From Aquirickettsia sp965229725 (GTDB taxonomy: Bacteria > Pseudomonadota > Alphaproteobacteria > Rickettsiales > Midichloriaceae), in NCBI GenBank assembly GCA_965229725.1, contig OZ245923.1:124001-188000 (forward strand): DNA of 64,000 nt, in the 5' to 3' direction. Both the position numbers and the translations under genes were made by a program. The notes beneath the pieces are model-generated. The model did not search any database and was not told where the DNA came from. It worked only from the letters and a program-made list of their open reading frames with translations. Positions 8,490-17,814 of the stretch are shown one piece after another. Positions within the stretch are counted from its first letter, which is position 1; every line of letters starts with the position of its first letter.

Positions 8490-10286
8490 TTAATATACCC
8501 TTTGTACTGGAGGAAAAAACTCAACTTCATCAGTTAGTGTTTTTTTGGATACTTCTCTATAGTTAATTTTAGTTTTGCCTATCTTTTCATTTAATTCAAT
8601 CAAAGTATGTTTCATCCATTTTTTGTCATCTCTTTCCTTATAATCTTCTCTAGCATGCGCCCCTCTTGATTCTTGCCTATTATATGCTGCTGAAATAGTT
8701 GTAAGTGCCTGAGATCTAAGATTATCCAATTCCAAGGCTTCAACTAAATCACTATTCCAAATCATACTTCTATCGGAAATGCCAATATCTGCAAACGAAT
8801 TATAGATCTCTAATATATGATCCACCCCCTCCTTTAAAGAATCCTCTGTACGAAATACAGTAGCATGTTTTTGCATAGTTTTTTGCATATTCAATCTTAT
8901 TTTTGATGTAGGAAGCTTGCCTTTTGAATATCTAATTTTATTGAATCTATCTAAAATTTTCTCAACACATTCAGTTGGAATATCAGGTTTTGCACATCCA
9001 GGCTTTACTAATTCAGAGGCCTTAATTGCTGCTGCCCTGCCAAATACAACTAAATCTAATAGTGAATTTGAACCCAGCCTATTTGCACCATGAACCGATA
9101 CGCAAGCAGCTTCACCGATTGACATTAAACCAGGAACAATTTTCATGCTCTTGCCATTTTTGGTTAGAACCTCTCCATGAAAATTAGTAGGTATTCCTCC
9201 CATGTTATAATGTACTGTAGGTGTTACTGGTATGGGCTCCTTAGTTACATCTACCCCTGCAAAAACTTTTGCTGTTTCAGAAATACCAGGTAGCCTTTTG
9301 TGAATTATATCAGCATCCAAATGTGATAAAACTAGATGAATATATTCTCCATCTTCTCCACAGCCTCTGCCCTCACGCATCTCCATCGTCATTGCCCTAC
9401 TTACAACATCCCTTGAGGCTAAATCTTTTACTGAAGGAGCGTATCGCTCCATGAATCTCTCCCCATCCTTATTAATTAAATAACCGCCTTCACCTCTAAC
9501 ACCTTCAGTTATCAAACATCCAGCACCATATACGCCTGTGGGATGAAATTGTACAAATTCCATATCTTGTAGTGACAAGCCCGCACGCAAAGCCATTCCT
9601 CCACCATCTCCTGTGCAAGTATGCGCTGATGTTGCAGAAAAATAGGCTCTGCCGTAACCACCAGTAGCTAATACAACTAAATTTGCACTAAATTTATGAA
9701 TTGTGCCGTCCTCAAGAGAATATGCAAGAGCTCCTATAAATTCTCCAGCATCATTTTTTATTAAATCAATGGTAAAATATTCAACGAAAAATTCTGCATC
9801 TGCTTTTAAACATTGCTGATATAAAGTATGAAGAATGGCATGACCAGTTCTATCAGCAGCAGCACATGTTCTTTGGGCAGGCTCTCCTTTGCCATACTCA
9901 GTCGTCATACCTCCAAAAGGTCGTTGATAAATTTTACCTTCTTTTGTTCTAGAAAATGGAACGCCGTAGTGTTCAAGTTCAATAATAGACTCTGCAGCAT
10001 TTTTACACATATATTCAATGGCGTCTTGATCACCCAACCAATCAGAGCCTTTAACAGTATCGTACATGTGCCAACGCCAATCATCCTTCCCCATATTACC
10101 CAGCGAGGCGCTAATGCCACCTTGAGCTGCTACTGTATGACTCCTCGTAGGGAACACTTTTGTAATACAAGCTGTTTTTAGATTTTTCTCTGCCATACCA
10201 AGAGTTGCTCTTAAGCCAGCACCTCCAGCACCCACAACTATGACGTCATATTTGTGTTCAATTATATCATATGATTTTGTCTTCAT
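8490..10286 (-). CDS. sdhA: Succinate dehydrogenase flavoprotein subunit
   Basis: This is the catalytic subunit of respiratory complex II, oxidising succinate to fumarate on the inner face of the cytoplasmic membrane. The 598 residues match the family's usual length. The FAD dinucleotide fold is at residues 15-35 (VVGAGGAGLRATLGMAEKN), and the covalent FAD histidine lies in SHTVAAQGGISA. The substrate-site HPTG motif (FVQFHPTGVYG) and the late RGAHAREDY segment are present. It is the last gene of sdhC-sdhD-sdhA on the minus strand, one base after sdhD. No sdhB follows; instead the IS6 remnant lies downstream. Rickettsia also keeps sdhB elsewhere, so the split is probably ancestral. Confidence 0.98.
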   Translation of the reverse strand: MKTKSYDIIEHKYDVIVVGAGGAGLRATLGMAEKNLKTACITKVFPTRSHTVAAQGGISASLGNMGKDDWRWHMYDTVKGSDWLGDQDAIEYMCKNAAESIIELEHYGVPFSRTKEGKIYQRPFGGMTTEYGKGEPAQRTCAAADRTGHAILHTLYQQCLKADAEFFVEYFTIDLIKNDAGEFIGALAYSLEDGTIHKFSANLVVLATGGYGRAYFSATSAHTCTGDGGGMALRAGLSLQDMEFVQFHPTGVYGAGCLITEGVRGEGGYLINKDGERFMERYAPSVKDLASRDVVSRAMTMEMREGRGCGEDGEYIHLVLSHLDADIIHKRLPGISETAKVFAGVDVTKEPIPVTPTVHYNMGGIPTNFHGEVLTKNGKSMKIVPGLMSIGEAACVSVHGANRLGSNSLLDLVVFGRAAAIKASELVKPGCAKPDIPTECVEKILDRFNKIRYSKGKLPTSKIRLNMQKTMQKHATVFRTEDSLKEGVDHILEIYNSFADIGISDRSMIWNSDLVEALELDNLRSQALTTISAAYNRQESRGAHAREDYKERDDKKWMKHTLIELNEKIGKTKINYREVSKKTLTDEVEFFPPVQRVY

Positions 10287-10287
10287 T

Positions 10288-10692
10288 TTAGCTCATACCT
10301 GAAAAATATCTAAATAATAAATGATAAAAAATAAAATTAGTAATACTCACAAAATAAGTTAAGATACAAATTACGAGCAAGGTTTTATTTAAAAATTTAT
10401 ATAAAGTTTCGCATTTTATGTAGTCCTTCATTATATCATTCATGCCTAAATATCCATGATATAAAAAGAATAAAATGAATATCACAATTAATGTAAAGTT
10501 CATCGGATGAGAAATGAAAAGTATCACATTTTCAGAAGAGGAAGACTTGATTAGGTTTACTATGCAAAATATCAGCCAAATAAAAAGTGGCACCAATATG
10601 ATTGCTGTAAATCTTTGCCTAATAAAATGCAACGTACTAAATTTTGAACTTCCATGTCCTTTTACCTTGCCAGCCAAATTTTTTAAACTCAT
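10288..10692 (-). CDS. sdhD: Succinate dehydrogenase membrane anchor subunit D
   Basis: The 134-residue protein has three predicted transmembrane helices (residues about 30-50, 63-83 and 104-125). It carries the SdhD signature H-x(3)-G-x(3)-D in the second (YHGYLGMNDIMKDYI), whose residues ligate haem b and line the quinone site. The N-terminal RQRFTAIILVP segment matches alphaproteobacterial SdhD. It lies between sdhC (11 bases upstream) and sdhA, so the three are one transcript. Confidence 0.93.
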   Translation of the reverse strand: MSLKNLAGKVKGHGSSKFSTLHFIRQRFTAIILVPLFIWLIFCIVNLIKSSSSENVILFISHPMNFTLIVIFILFFLYHGYLGMNDIMKDYIKCETLYKFLNKTLLVICILTYFVSITNFIFYHLLFRYFSGMS

Positions 10693-10703
10693 AACTTACT
10701 TAA

Positions 10704-11096
10704 TTATAAAATGATTATATACCAAAAAATTCCAGTAAAGATAATAGATAAAGAGATAGCTAACCACCCTGTGAAGTTCACCATTTTTATTTCCATCAAT
10801 TTACCAGCATCCCAAAACAAATACCTAATTCCAGCACACATGTGATAAAAAATACAATAACTGAATAATATTACAACCGACATAAAAAATTTATTTTTTG
10901 TGATGTATGTTAAAATATTTCCAAAGTCTTCCAGCGTGTTGCTTTTAAAAGTGTAAATATTTGTAGTCCAAAGAATTATAAGAAATCCAAAAAACATAAC
11001 AAATCCTGTGATTCTATGCATAATTGATAGAACGGAGGATATCTGTGGCTTATAAATAGTTAAATGAGGAGATAGTGGGCGGATTTTTTTCATCAA
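10704..11096 (-). CDS. sdhC: Succinate dehydrogenase cytochrome b556 subunit
   Basis: The 130-residue membrane protein opens with IRPLSPHLTIYKPQISSVLS and HRITG, the standard SdhC signature. The haem-ligand histidine is in the FYHMCAGIRYLFWD motif. Three transmembrane helices are predicted. It anchors complex II to the cytoplasmic membrane and reduces quinone together with SdhD. It is the first gene of the minus-strand sdhCDA operon; the 268-base gap upstream, shared with the divergent carrier gene, should hold the promoters. Confidence 0.95.
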   Translation of the reverse strand: MMKKIRPLSPHLTIYKPQISSVLSIMHRITGFVMFFGFLIILWTTNIYTFKSNTLEDFGNILTYITKNKFFMSVVILFSYCIFYHMCAGIRYLFWDAGKLMEIKMVNFTGWLAISLSIIFTGIFWYIIIL

Positions 11097-11168
11097 AAAT
11101 AATTCAATCTTTACTTAATCCATATGATAGTATTATTTTTTGTTAATTCAAGCACTTTCGCCCTTCAA
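11085..11168. repeat. Direct repeat copy A, upstream of the ProP-like gene
   Basis: About 84 bases from the sdhC start region into the intergenic space nearly duplicate 12645-12729. The shared core includes aattcaatctttacttaatc and gatagtattattttttgtta, with only scattered mismatches. The two copies lie in the same orientation on either side of the transporter gene. The repeat contains AT-rich promoter-like sequence, so it may be a duplicated regulatory region or the scar of a gene insertion. Confidence 0.8.
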
Positions 11169-11364
11169 AAATAATTCATAAAATAAGTTGAAAACTATAA
11201 CTCTGACACATCTATTTTTAATAGTGCTAATTATCAATCATTTTTCACAAATTATTAAGTAATTTTACTATTTTCAATAAACGGAGCATAAAAATTTGCT
11301 CTTGATAGGACTTTAATTAGATTGTATGCTTTTCCTCTGTTTTTTTTATAAATAATTATAAATA

Positions 11365-12630
11365 ATGACTCAAATGACTTCTCAATCAGAACTTCGTGCA
11401 ATAATAGCATCTTTAATTGGCAACACGCTTGAATGGTTTGAATATACTCTATATGCATATTTTGCAGTTGTTATTAGCGCCCTATTTTTCCCTTCTGACA
11501 GTGTTTATATAGGCCTACTAATGACATTTGCAACCTTTACAGTTGGTCTAGCGGCACGTCCAATAGGGGGGTTAATTTTTGGCTATGTTGGCGATAAATA
11601 TAGCCGCAAAAAGATGTTGTTTGTAGCAATGATGTTGATGTCCATTCCAACACTGTGTATTGGTATTTTGCCTACTTATGAGCAAATTGGCATTGCAGCA
11701 CCAATTATTTTGATATTATTACGAATTTTCCAAGGCATAGCTCTTGGGGGAGAGTTTGGAGCATCTTGCGTATATTTATACGAATCCGTTGAGCAAAAAA
11801 AGCGATCTTTTTATGGTACATTACCCCTTACTGGAGTGGGAATGGGGTTAGTTCTAAGTACATCAACAATTTTTCTAATTGAATCAGTTTTTACTCAAGA
11901 AGAAGTGTTCAGCTACGCTTGGAGAATACCATTTTTTATTAGCGTATTTGGGGCTATGGTTGCCTTATATATCAGGCGCTCATTGTTAGAAACAACAGAT
12001 TTTTTACAGGCAGTACAGGACAAAACTCTCTTAAAAAATCCGATACATGAGTTGTTTAAAAATCACAAATATTCATTATTCAAACTATTTACAATATTTT
12101 TAACAACACAGGTTTCTTTTTTTGTTGTATTTATATTTGGTAAATCAATGATGATAGAATTTATTCATTATGGTAGTCAAGTAGCTGGGAAATTTAATTT
12201 ATTAACCGTCATAAGCTATACAATATCAACGTTTGTGTTTGGTTATATATCCAGTAGGATTAATAAGAGATACATAATTTTGTCTGGAACTATAGGAATT
12301 TTATTTTCTGCATATCCATTTATTTTATCCCTGCAGACAGGAAGCTACCACATAATCCTCTGTCTGTCCATTCTGCTTGGCATCTTTATCGGTATGACTG
12401 AAGGCTTGCTAAACCCTTTGGTTGTCGAAACATTCCCTGTCAATATACGAGCAACGAGCGTATCTTTTTGTTGGAATTTCACCTCTGTGGCTTTTGGAGC
12501 AACAGCACCACTAATATCTATGTGGGCGATAGAAAATATAGATGGAGTGAATTCAGTTGCTTGGCTTTTAATGCTTGTTTGCACTATAAGCCTATCCTCA
12601 ATCTTTATATTTAAAATTGCTAGAAATTAA
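11365..12630 (+). CDS. MFS transporter, ProP-like metabolite:H+ symporter family
   Basis: The 421-residue protein has about 12 transmembrane segments. It opens with the metabolite/H+ symporter signature (ASLIGNTLEWFEYTLYAYFA) and the loop 2-3 motif GGLIFGYVGDKYSRKK, followed by RIFQGIALGGEFGASCVYLYE and, later, NPLVVETFPVNIRATSVSF. This places it with ProP, the proline/betaine carriers found in many copies in Rickettsia. It would import a compatible solute or other host metabolite across the cytoplasmic membrane; the substrate cannot be read from sequence. The gene is single and flanked by the 84-base direct repeat. Confidence 0.9.
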   Translation: MTQMTSQSELRAIIASLIGNTLEWFEYTLYAYFAVVISALFFPSDSVYIGLLMTFATFTVGLAARPIGGLIFGYVGDKYSRKKMLFVAMMLMSIPTLCIGILPTYEQIGIAAPIILILLRIFQGIALGGEFGASCVYLYESVEQKKRSFYGTLPLTGVGMGLVLSTSTIFLIESVFTQEEVFSYAWRIPFFISVFGAMVALYIRRSLLETTDFLQAVQDKTLLKNPIHELFKNHKYSLFKLFTIFLTTQVSFFVVFIFGKSMMIEFIHYGSQVAGKFNLLTVISYTISTFVFGYISSRINKRYIILSGTIGILFSAYPFILSLQTGSYHIILCLSILLGIFIGMTEGLLNPLVVETFPVNIRATSVSFCWNFTSVAFGATAPLISMWAIENIDGVNSVAWLLMLVCTISLSSIFIFKIARN

Positions 12631-12644
12631 CGTGGTGAAGTGAA

Positions 12645-12729
12645 GTTTTTTCATTGAAAATAATTCAATCTTTACTTAATCCATGTGATAGTATTATTTT
12701 TTGTTAGTTCACGCGCTTTTGCCTTTTAA
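12645..12729. repeat. Direct repeat copy B, upstream of the RimK-like gene
   Basis: This is the second copy of the repeat at 11085-11168, differing at about ten positions. It lies directly after the ProP-like gene and about 30 bases before the RimK-like start, so it probably contributes that gene's promoter region. Confidence 0.8.
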
Positions 12730-12760
12730 AATGAATTAAAAATTATACCTGATTAGTTTA

Positions 12761-13678
12761 ATGTTATTGGAATCTATGCCTCGTGGACTAATTATTTATA
12801 ACAAGAAGGAGAACGAAATTACTGACTATAGTGTTTTAAGGCTATTGGAAAGTGCTAGGTCAAAAAATATTGATTTATCAATTCTCACTCCAGAGCAATT
12901 TGAATTAGTGGTAACACGAAGTGATAGAAATAGCATCTTAGTTGATGATCAGACTACACTATTACCAGATTTTATTTTACCAAGGATTGGTTCTTTTACG
13001 AGCTTTTACGCTTTATCAGTAATTAGACAATTAGAACATTGTGGTGTTTATTCTTGTAATTCAGCAAATGCAATACAAAATGTAAAAGATAAGTTGTTAA
13101 TGCATCAAATTTTAGCATATAGTAAATTACCAACGCCAAAAACAATGCTTGCCAAATTTCCTGTTGATATATCTGTGGTCAAAAGAGAAATAGGGGTTCC
13201 TTTAATTATTAAAAATGTTACGGGCACTCAAGGCAGAGGGGTCTATTTATGTGAATCTGAAGAAAAATTTTCCGATATTATGGAGCTTATATATGTTAAT
13301 AATAACAATGCAAATATTATAATACAGGAATTTATTGAAACTAGTTATGGAAAAGATCTGAGAGTATTTGTTATTGGGGGGAAAGTAGTTGGGTGTATGC
13401 AACGTATTGCAAAGTCAGGATTTAAAGCCAATTTTTCAATAGGCGCAGATGTGCAGCCTTTTGAATTAACCCCTGAAACTGAATGGATGGCGATTGAAGC
13501 AGCAAGACTATTAAACCTTGATGTTGCGGGAGTGGATTTACTTTTTGGAGAAGATGGGAAATATTTAATCTGTGAGGCAAATGCATCGCCACAATTTCAT
13601 GGATTAGAAAATATTGTCGGACAACGAATTGCTGATGATATTTTGGATTATGTTTTAGTTAAAATTGGTATGAAATAA
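12761..13678 (+). CDS. rimK: RimK-family ATP-grasp alpha-L-glutamate ligase
   Basis: The 305-residue protein has the RimK layout. Residues 1-100 are a preATP-grasp domain (LPRIGSFTSFYALSVIRQLE), followed by the ATP-grasp fold with NVKDKLLMHQIL, the glycine-rich KNVTGTQGRGVYLC, the nucleotide-binding QEFIETSYGKDLRVFVIGG and the metal-ligand ending LICEANASPQFHGLE. RimK enzymes add glutamate residues to the C-terminus of ribosomal protein S6 or make short oligoglutamates. The next gene, 17 bases on, is an amidotransferase-like protein, suggesting linked amide chemistry. ATG 12761 is used; ATG 12776 is an alternative. The exact acceptor is unknown. Confidence 0.85.
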   Translation: MLLESMPRGLIIYNKKENEITDYSVLRLLESARSKNIDLSILTPEQFELVVTRSDRNSILVDDQTTLLPDFILPRIGSFTSFYALSVIRQLEHCGVYSCNSANAIQNVKDKLLMHQILAYSKLPTPKTMLAKFPVDISVVKREIGVPLIIKNVTGTQGRGVYLCESEEKFSDIMELIYVNNNNANIIIQEFIETSYGKDLRVFVIGGKVVGCMQRIAKSGFKANFSIGADVQPFELTPETEWMAIEAARLLNLDVAGVDLLFGEDGKYLICEANASPQFHGLENIVGQRIADDILDYVLVKIGMK

Positions 13679-13694
13679 AAAAGGTGTAATTATT

Positions 13695-14489
13695 ATGTGC
13701 AGACTTATTGGGTATAGAGGCAAAACAAGTATTTTGATAAGTGAATTAATAGAAAAGCCAGAAAATTCATTGATTAAGCAAAGTCTTGAGACTAAGTTAG
13801 GAAAAAAGGGTATAAATGCCGATGGCTTTGGAATATCTTGGTATAACCAAGATATAGATAATACACCGGGCATTTTTAAATCAACCCAACCTGCATGGAA
13901 TGATAACAATCTAAAACATCTATGCAATAAGATTTTATCAAATTGTTTTTTAGGTCATGTTAGGGCTTCTACAGCTGGGGATGTAACTATAAATAATTGT
14001 CATCCGTTTTCATATAAGAAATATTCTTTTGTACACAATGGAACTATTCGTCATTTTGAAAAAATTAGACGTCCACTACTCAATGTACTTAGGGAAGAAT
14101 TATTTTGCCAAATCAAGGCCCAAACAGATTCTGAGCATTTGTTTTACTTAATTATGCATTTTTTATTTAATGATGCAGAGCAAAGTTTAGAGCAATCAGT
14201 TCTGAAGGCATTTAACTGGATTACTGAAAATCAACACCAAGAAGATGAAGCCCATTCATCAAAACTCAATATTATTATAACTGATGGAAATAGCATTATA
14301 GCAACACGCTTTGCTTCAAAAAACAATGAGGCTATTCCACTTTATTATAATATTGACCGTGATGACTCAATTATTATAGCATCTGAGGCACTCTCAAACA
14401 TTGAATCTGAAGTGTGGCAATTATTGCCCCAAAACTCTTATTTAGTAATAAATGAAATGCCCTTAAAAATTAAAATTAAATCTTTTTAA
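13695..14489 (+). CDS. Class II glutamine amidotransferase, YafJ/EgtC-like
   Basis: This is an Ntn-hydrolase of 264 residues. Cys2 (MCRLIGYRG) becomes the N-terminal nucleophile after Met removal. Also visible are INADGFGISWY, GHVRAST, NCHPFSY, the oxyanion-site FVHNGTI and QTDSEHLFY, all typical of the glutaminase domain shared by YafJ, EgtC and glutamate synthase. No synthase domain is attached, so it probably hydrolyses a gamma-glutamyl amide; EgtC removes Glu in ergothioneine synthesis. Partnership with the RimK-like ligase just upstream suggests one enzyme adds and the other removes glutamyl groups. An aaggtg ribosome binding site precedes the ATG. The gene runs convergently into lspA. 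Confidence 0.85.
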   Translation: MCRLIGYRGKTSILISELIEKPENSLIKQSLETKLGKKGINADGFGISWYNQDIDNTPGIFKSTQPAWNDNNLKHLCNKILSNCFLGHVRASTAGDVTINNCHPFSYKKYSFVHNGTIRHFEKIRRPLLNVLREELFCQIKAQTDSEHLFYLIMHFLFNDAEQSLEQSVLKAFNWITENQHQEDEAHSSKLNIIITDGNSIIATRFASKNNEAIPLYYNIDRDDSIIIASEALSNIESEVWQLLPQNSYLVINEMPLKIKIKSF

Positions 14490-14501
14490 TAAAATTAATT
14501 T

Positions 14502-14984
14502 TTATTTTTTCTTACGGTTAGTGATAGATCTGCTAATTTCAGCAATTAAAATTAAGATTACACTCATTACAATAAAGCTATCAGCAAGATTAAAAGCAGG
14601 ATAATGCCAGCCTAAGATATGAAAATCAATAAAATCAAATACCTGACCAAATATGATTCTATCAATTAAATTTCCTATTGCACCACCTACAATCATCCCC
14701 TGAATGATAGGATTTATATTGGCCATTAAATACAACATCAAAATTAATATAGCGGATGAGACGCAAATAAATAACATTGGAGAGAAATTATATTCACTGA
14801 AAATGCCAAAGCTGATTCCTTTATTCCAAATTTCTACAAAATTTAAAAAAGAATTTATTTTATATACATGAATTTTATTAGAATTCAAAAATTCTAAAAT
14901 TATTTGTTTGCTTGCTTGATCAAGCAATAAAATTACAAGCGAAACTATGAATATAGTAAAAATCTTTTTTAGCTTTAAAGACAT
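14502..14984 (-). CDS. lspA: Lipoprotein signal peptidase (signal peptidase II)
   Basis: LspA cleaves the signal peptide of diacylglyceryl-prolipoproteins at the cytoplasmic membrane. The 160-residue protein has four transmembrane helices. The catalytic aspartates are in GGAIGNLIDRIIFGQVFDFIDF and AFNLADSFIV, the conserved motif boxes, and DQASK in helix 1 is also typical. It overlaps the upstream holB gene by 10 bases, suggesting co-transcription. A substrate in this window is the lipoprotein MltA (40784). Confidence 0.96.
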   Translation of the reverse strand: MSLKLKKIFTIFIVSLVILLLDQASKQIILEFLNSNKIHVYKINSFLNFVEIWNKGISFGIFSEYNFSPMLFICVSSAILILMLYLMANINPIIQGMIVGGAIGNLIDRIIFGQVFDFIDFHILGWHYPAFNLADSFIVMSVILILIAEISRSITNRKKK

Positions 14985-15871
14985 TTTTTTAATATATTAA
15001 TTATGATTTGTTGAGAATGCTTTTTATTTAAATTTTCAAAATTGGCAATAAGATAATGTACTTTTTCTAAGTTTATCAATAATTCATCATTTCTTTGCGG
15101 CAATTCTACTTTTCTAAAATTATTTTTTATTAATTTGGATGCTATTGTAGAGGTGAAACATTTAAATATCCTCAAGTCCATATTACTCTCTAAGTTAAGT
15201 GCAGATATGAGCTCTATAGCTTCATCATAAACTTTATCCTCATAAAGTTTAATTAGAGTATTTAAGTGATTTTGTTCAATAAGTATTATAGCTAGGTTAA
15301 TATCTCCATTACATAATTCATATATAATATCAAAACTAACCCTAATTTTTGAAAAACATAATTTGCCTAAAATATTTGTAAAGTCCGCTAAATTAGTTTT
15401 ATTCAATCTAAGTTTCACACATCTTGAACTTAAGGTATCTGAGATTGACCTAACATGAGAAGTATTTAATATAAATATCGCATTACCAATGGGTTCCTCC
15501 GATATTTTTAAAAAAGCATTACTTGCATTTTTATTCATTCTATCAGCATCATTTATTACCACAACTTTGTATTTTGAGTTCATGGTAGTATGTTTTATCC
15601 AATTTTTAATATCTCTGACATCATCAACTGAAATTATAGAGGAATTATTGGGGATTGCGTGTAAATCAGGGGACTGCAAGTGATAATTTTTAGAAAGTTC
15701 CTTATTATTATAGCTGAAATTTAAAATTAGTTTCGCTATTTCATTAGATAAATGAGTCTTCCTTGTTCCAGGATTTCCATGTATTATACATGCATGAAAT
15801 AGCCTGTTTTTATCCATACTCTCATTCACTATATGTAAAATGTTGTCATAGGAATAGCCGTAATTTTGCAT
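14975..15871 (-). CDS. holB: DNA polymerase III delta' subunit
   Basis: The 298-residue AAA-type clamp-loader subunit has a P-loop region HGNPGTRKTHL, in which the usual GKT lysine context is altered to RKT. Sensor elements VVVINDADRMNKNASNAFLK and SSRCVKLRL are present. The zinc-finger cysteines of many delta' proteins are absent, and in general delta' does not need ATP hydrolysis. It helps load the beta clamp on DNA. It lies between a histidine-kinase-like gene (20 bases upstream) and lspA (overlapping downstream). Confidence 0.88.
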   Translation of the reverse strand: MQNYGYSYDNILHIVNESMDKNRLFHACIIHGNPGTRKTHLSNEIAKLILNFSYNNKELSKNYHLQSPDLHAIPNNSSIISVDDVRDIKNWIKHTTMNSKYKVVVINDADRMNKNASNAFLKISEEPIGNAIFILNTSHVRSISDTLSSRCVKLRLNKTNLADFTNILGKLCFSKIRVSFDIIYELCNGDINLAIILIEQNHLNTLIKLYEDKVYDEAIELISALNLESNMDLRIFKCFTSTIASKLIKNNFRKVELPQRNDELLINLEKVHYLIANFENLNKKHSQQIIINILKKCL

Positions 15872-15891
15872 ATAGTAGTAAATTAAAGAGT

Positions 15892-17688
15892 TTAACTTTT
15901 AAGTTTTATATTAGGAATAAGCATATCGTATTTGATTGATTCTTTGTTATCAGTTTCTAGTGTTATATCAAATTTTAATACATGGATTAAATAATTTACA
16001 ATCAAAATATCCACATCATATTCTTTTAAATGATTTAAGTATAATCTATTGTCAATGCAATTTATAAATTTTTCTACATTATGCTTTTGAACCTTTTTAC
16101 CATTAAATTTAATAGATATCTCCATTCCTGTTAAAATTGTTTGAATATTTATTGTTACCGAATTTAAATCTTCGACTAAATTTCTATAACTGTATAATAA
16201 CAAAAAAATTATCGTTTCTAAACATACTTCATCTGCAAGAATTAATGCATTATTAGTCATAAAATTTTTCTTAACTAACAATTCATTATGTATGTCAATA
16301 TTAAAAATTGAATCTACTGCACTGCTAATAATGTTTTTTATATCTAGATATTCTTCACTAAGATCAATTGTATATGGCGATATAGTATTATTAGCGAAAG
16401 ATGACTCAAGGTGTTCTAGAGCCTTCTCTACAATTGTTATTTTATTATTTTTATTAGATTGTTCTGAATCCTCTTTGAGAGATTGGAGCGCTAATTTTAT
16501 TTGATGGAGAGGAGTGTTAAAGTTATGCAATAGCTGCCTGTTATTTTCGGTATGATTATAAATTAATTTATTTAAGAATTTCTCCATAAATGTATATTTT
16601 AAACCAATAATTTTATAATTAATCTTTAGCCTATAGTAGTAAGATTTAAATAATTTGATGATATTAAGAACAGATAATTTCCAAATAGCATCTTTATCAA
16701 GCAAATTATCCCTATCGTCTAAAGCTATGATTTTTTTCATTGAGGAAACAACGCTATCAAGTGGATATAAAATGCATTTTATAGTAAATAATAGTGTCAC
16801 TAAAAACATTAGAAATTCTGCGATTACTATGTATTTAGTGGCTTTTAAAAATCCGTAGAATTTTTGTGATGCTGAAAGAGAGTTTTGTGTTATAAAAATT
16901 TTAAAACTATTATCTTTGAGAGCTGTTAAGCTGTAAAAATTTTTAAAATTAAATCCTCTAATATTGCTATAGTATTTATACTCATATTTTTTCAAAATGA
17001 CTAAGCTTTCTTTAAGAAAAGGTATGGCATTTAAATCTTGGTTCTGCATATATTTATTGGGACTTGTATAGATTGTTTGATTATATTTATTAATAATGAA
17101 AATATTCAGATTTTCAAAAAAGTCATAATTTGCAGCAACTTTTTTAAGCAATTTATTAAAATCAAGTAATCTTAAGTAAACCTGCTGATTTTTTTTATTT
17201 CCATAGCATGTCACTATAGCATAATTATTATCCTTTTTAGCATTTATGTAAATTTGACCAAAATTTAGCTGCCCTGGGTATTCTAAACATTTTAAAATTG
17301 TTGGATTAAAACTTAGATCTTTAATAGTTAATTGCTCATTATTATTTCCATGGAAGGAAATATTTTGATCCTTACTATTATAATTGTAAATTTTTCCTAA
17401 TAAATATAATTCATTCGCTTTACTACCCAATTGATATTTCATATTTTCATTCATGAGATTGAGCTGATCAATATATTCAACACGCTTAAAACTATCATTG
17501 CTATAATATTTTGCGGGTGCCAGCTTAGATCTAATATATTGTGATATTTCTTGAAATTGATATCTGGCTATTTGCTCTATGTGGTTGTTATATTGCAAAG
17601 CTATAATAATTAAGAAAGCAAAAAGATATACAAAAGCTATATAGTATATAGAAGAAAAGATTGGCTTTTTAATACGTTTAGTCATCAA
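15892..17688 (-). CDS. Membrane protein resembling a degenerate sensor histidine kinase
   Basis: The 598-residue protein has a transmembrane helix near residues 13-32, an extracytoplasmic region of about 250 residues, a second helix near 285-308 and a HAMP-like linker. Near residue 390 is LLHNFNTPLHQIKLALQSL, which mimics the H-box HELRTPL of histidine kinases but with an altered start. The C-terminal 200 residues occupy the position of the ATP-binding domain, yet the N and G boxes are not recognisable. I read it as a sensor protein whose kinase has decayed or diverged; no response regulator is nearby. It could instead be a structural signalling partner. Its gene precedes holB, with tRNA-Pro upstream. 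Confidence 0.5.
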   Translation of the reverse strand: MMTKRIKKPIFSSIYYIAFVYLFAFLIIIALQYNNHIEQIARYQFQEISQYIRSKLAPAKYYSNDSFKRVEYIDQLNLMNENMKYQLGSKANELYLLGKIYNYNSKDQNISFHGNNNEQLTIKDLSFNPTILKCLEYPGQLNFGQIYINAKKDNNYAIVTCYGNKKNQQVYLRLLDFNKLLKKVAANYDFFENLNIFIINKYNQTIYTSPNKYMQNQDLNAIPFLKESLVILKKYEYKYYSNIRGFNFKNFYSLTALKDNSFKIFITQNSLSASQKFYGFLKATKYIVIAEFLMFLVTLLFTIKCILYPLDSVVSSMKKIIALDDRDNLLDKDAIWKLSVLNIIKLFKSYYYRLKINYKIIGLKYTFMEKFLNKLIYNHTENNRQLLHNFNTPLHQIKLALQSLKEDSEQSNKNNKITIVEKALEHLESSFANNTISPYTIDLSEEYLDIKNIISSAVDSIFNIDIHNELLVKKNFMTNNALILADEVCLETIIFLLLYSYRNLVEDLNSVTINIQTILTGMEISIKFNGKKVQKHNVEKFINCIDNRLYLNHLKEYDVDILIVNYLIHVLKFDITLETDNKESIKYDMLIPNIKLKS

Positions 17689-17707
17689 GAATAGTTAAAA
17701 TTATATA

Positions 17708-17784
17708 TGGTCGGGGCAGAGAGATTTGAACTCCCGACCCCCTGGTCCCAAACCAGGTGCGCTACCAGACTGCGCTATGCCCCG
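17708..17784 (-). tRNA. tRNA-Pro (anticodon TGG)
   Basis: The reverse strand folds as a 77-base tRNA. The acceptor stem CGGGGCA pairs with TGCCCCG; the anticodon stem CCTGG/CCAGG encloses loop TTTGGGA with anticodon TGG; the T arm contains GTTCAAATC; CCA is encoded at the 3' end. It reads proline CCN codons. Confidence 0.97.
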
Positions 17785-17814
17785 AATTTATAAAAACATT
17801 TAAAAAGATACCGC

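Noticed and set aside
8490..11096. Loss of sdhB as a sign of broken complex II
   Set aside because: In Rickettsia sdhB is also located apart from sdhCDA, so its absence here is not informative.
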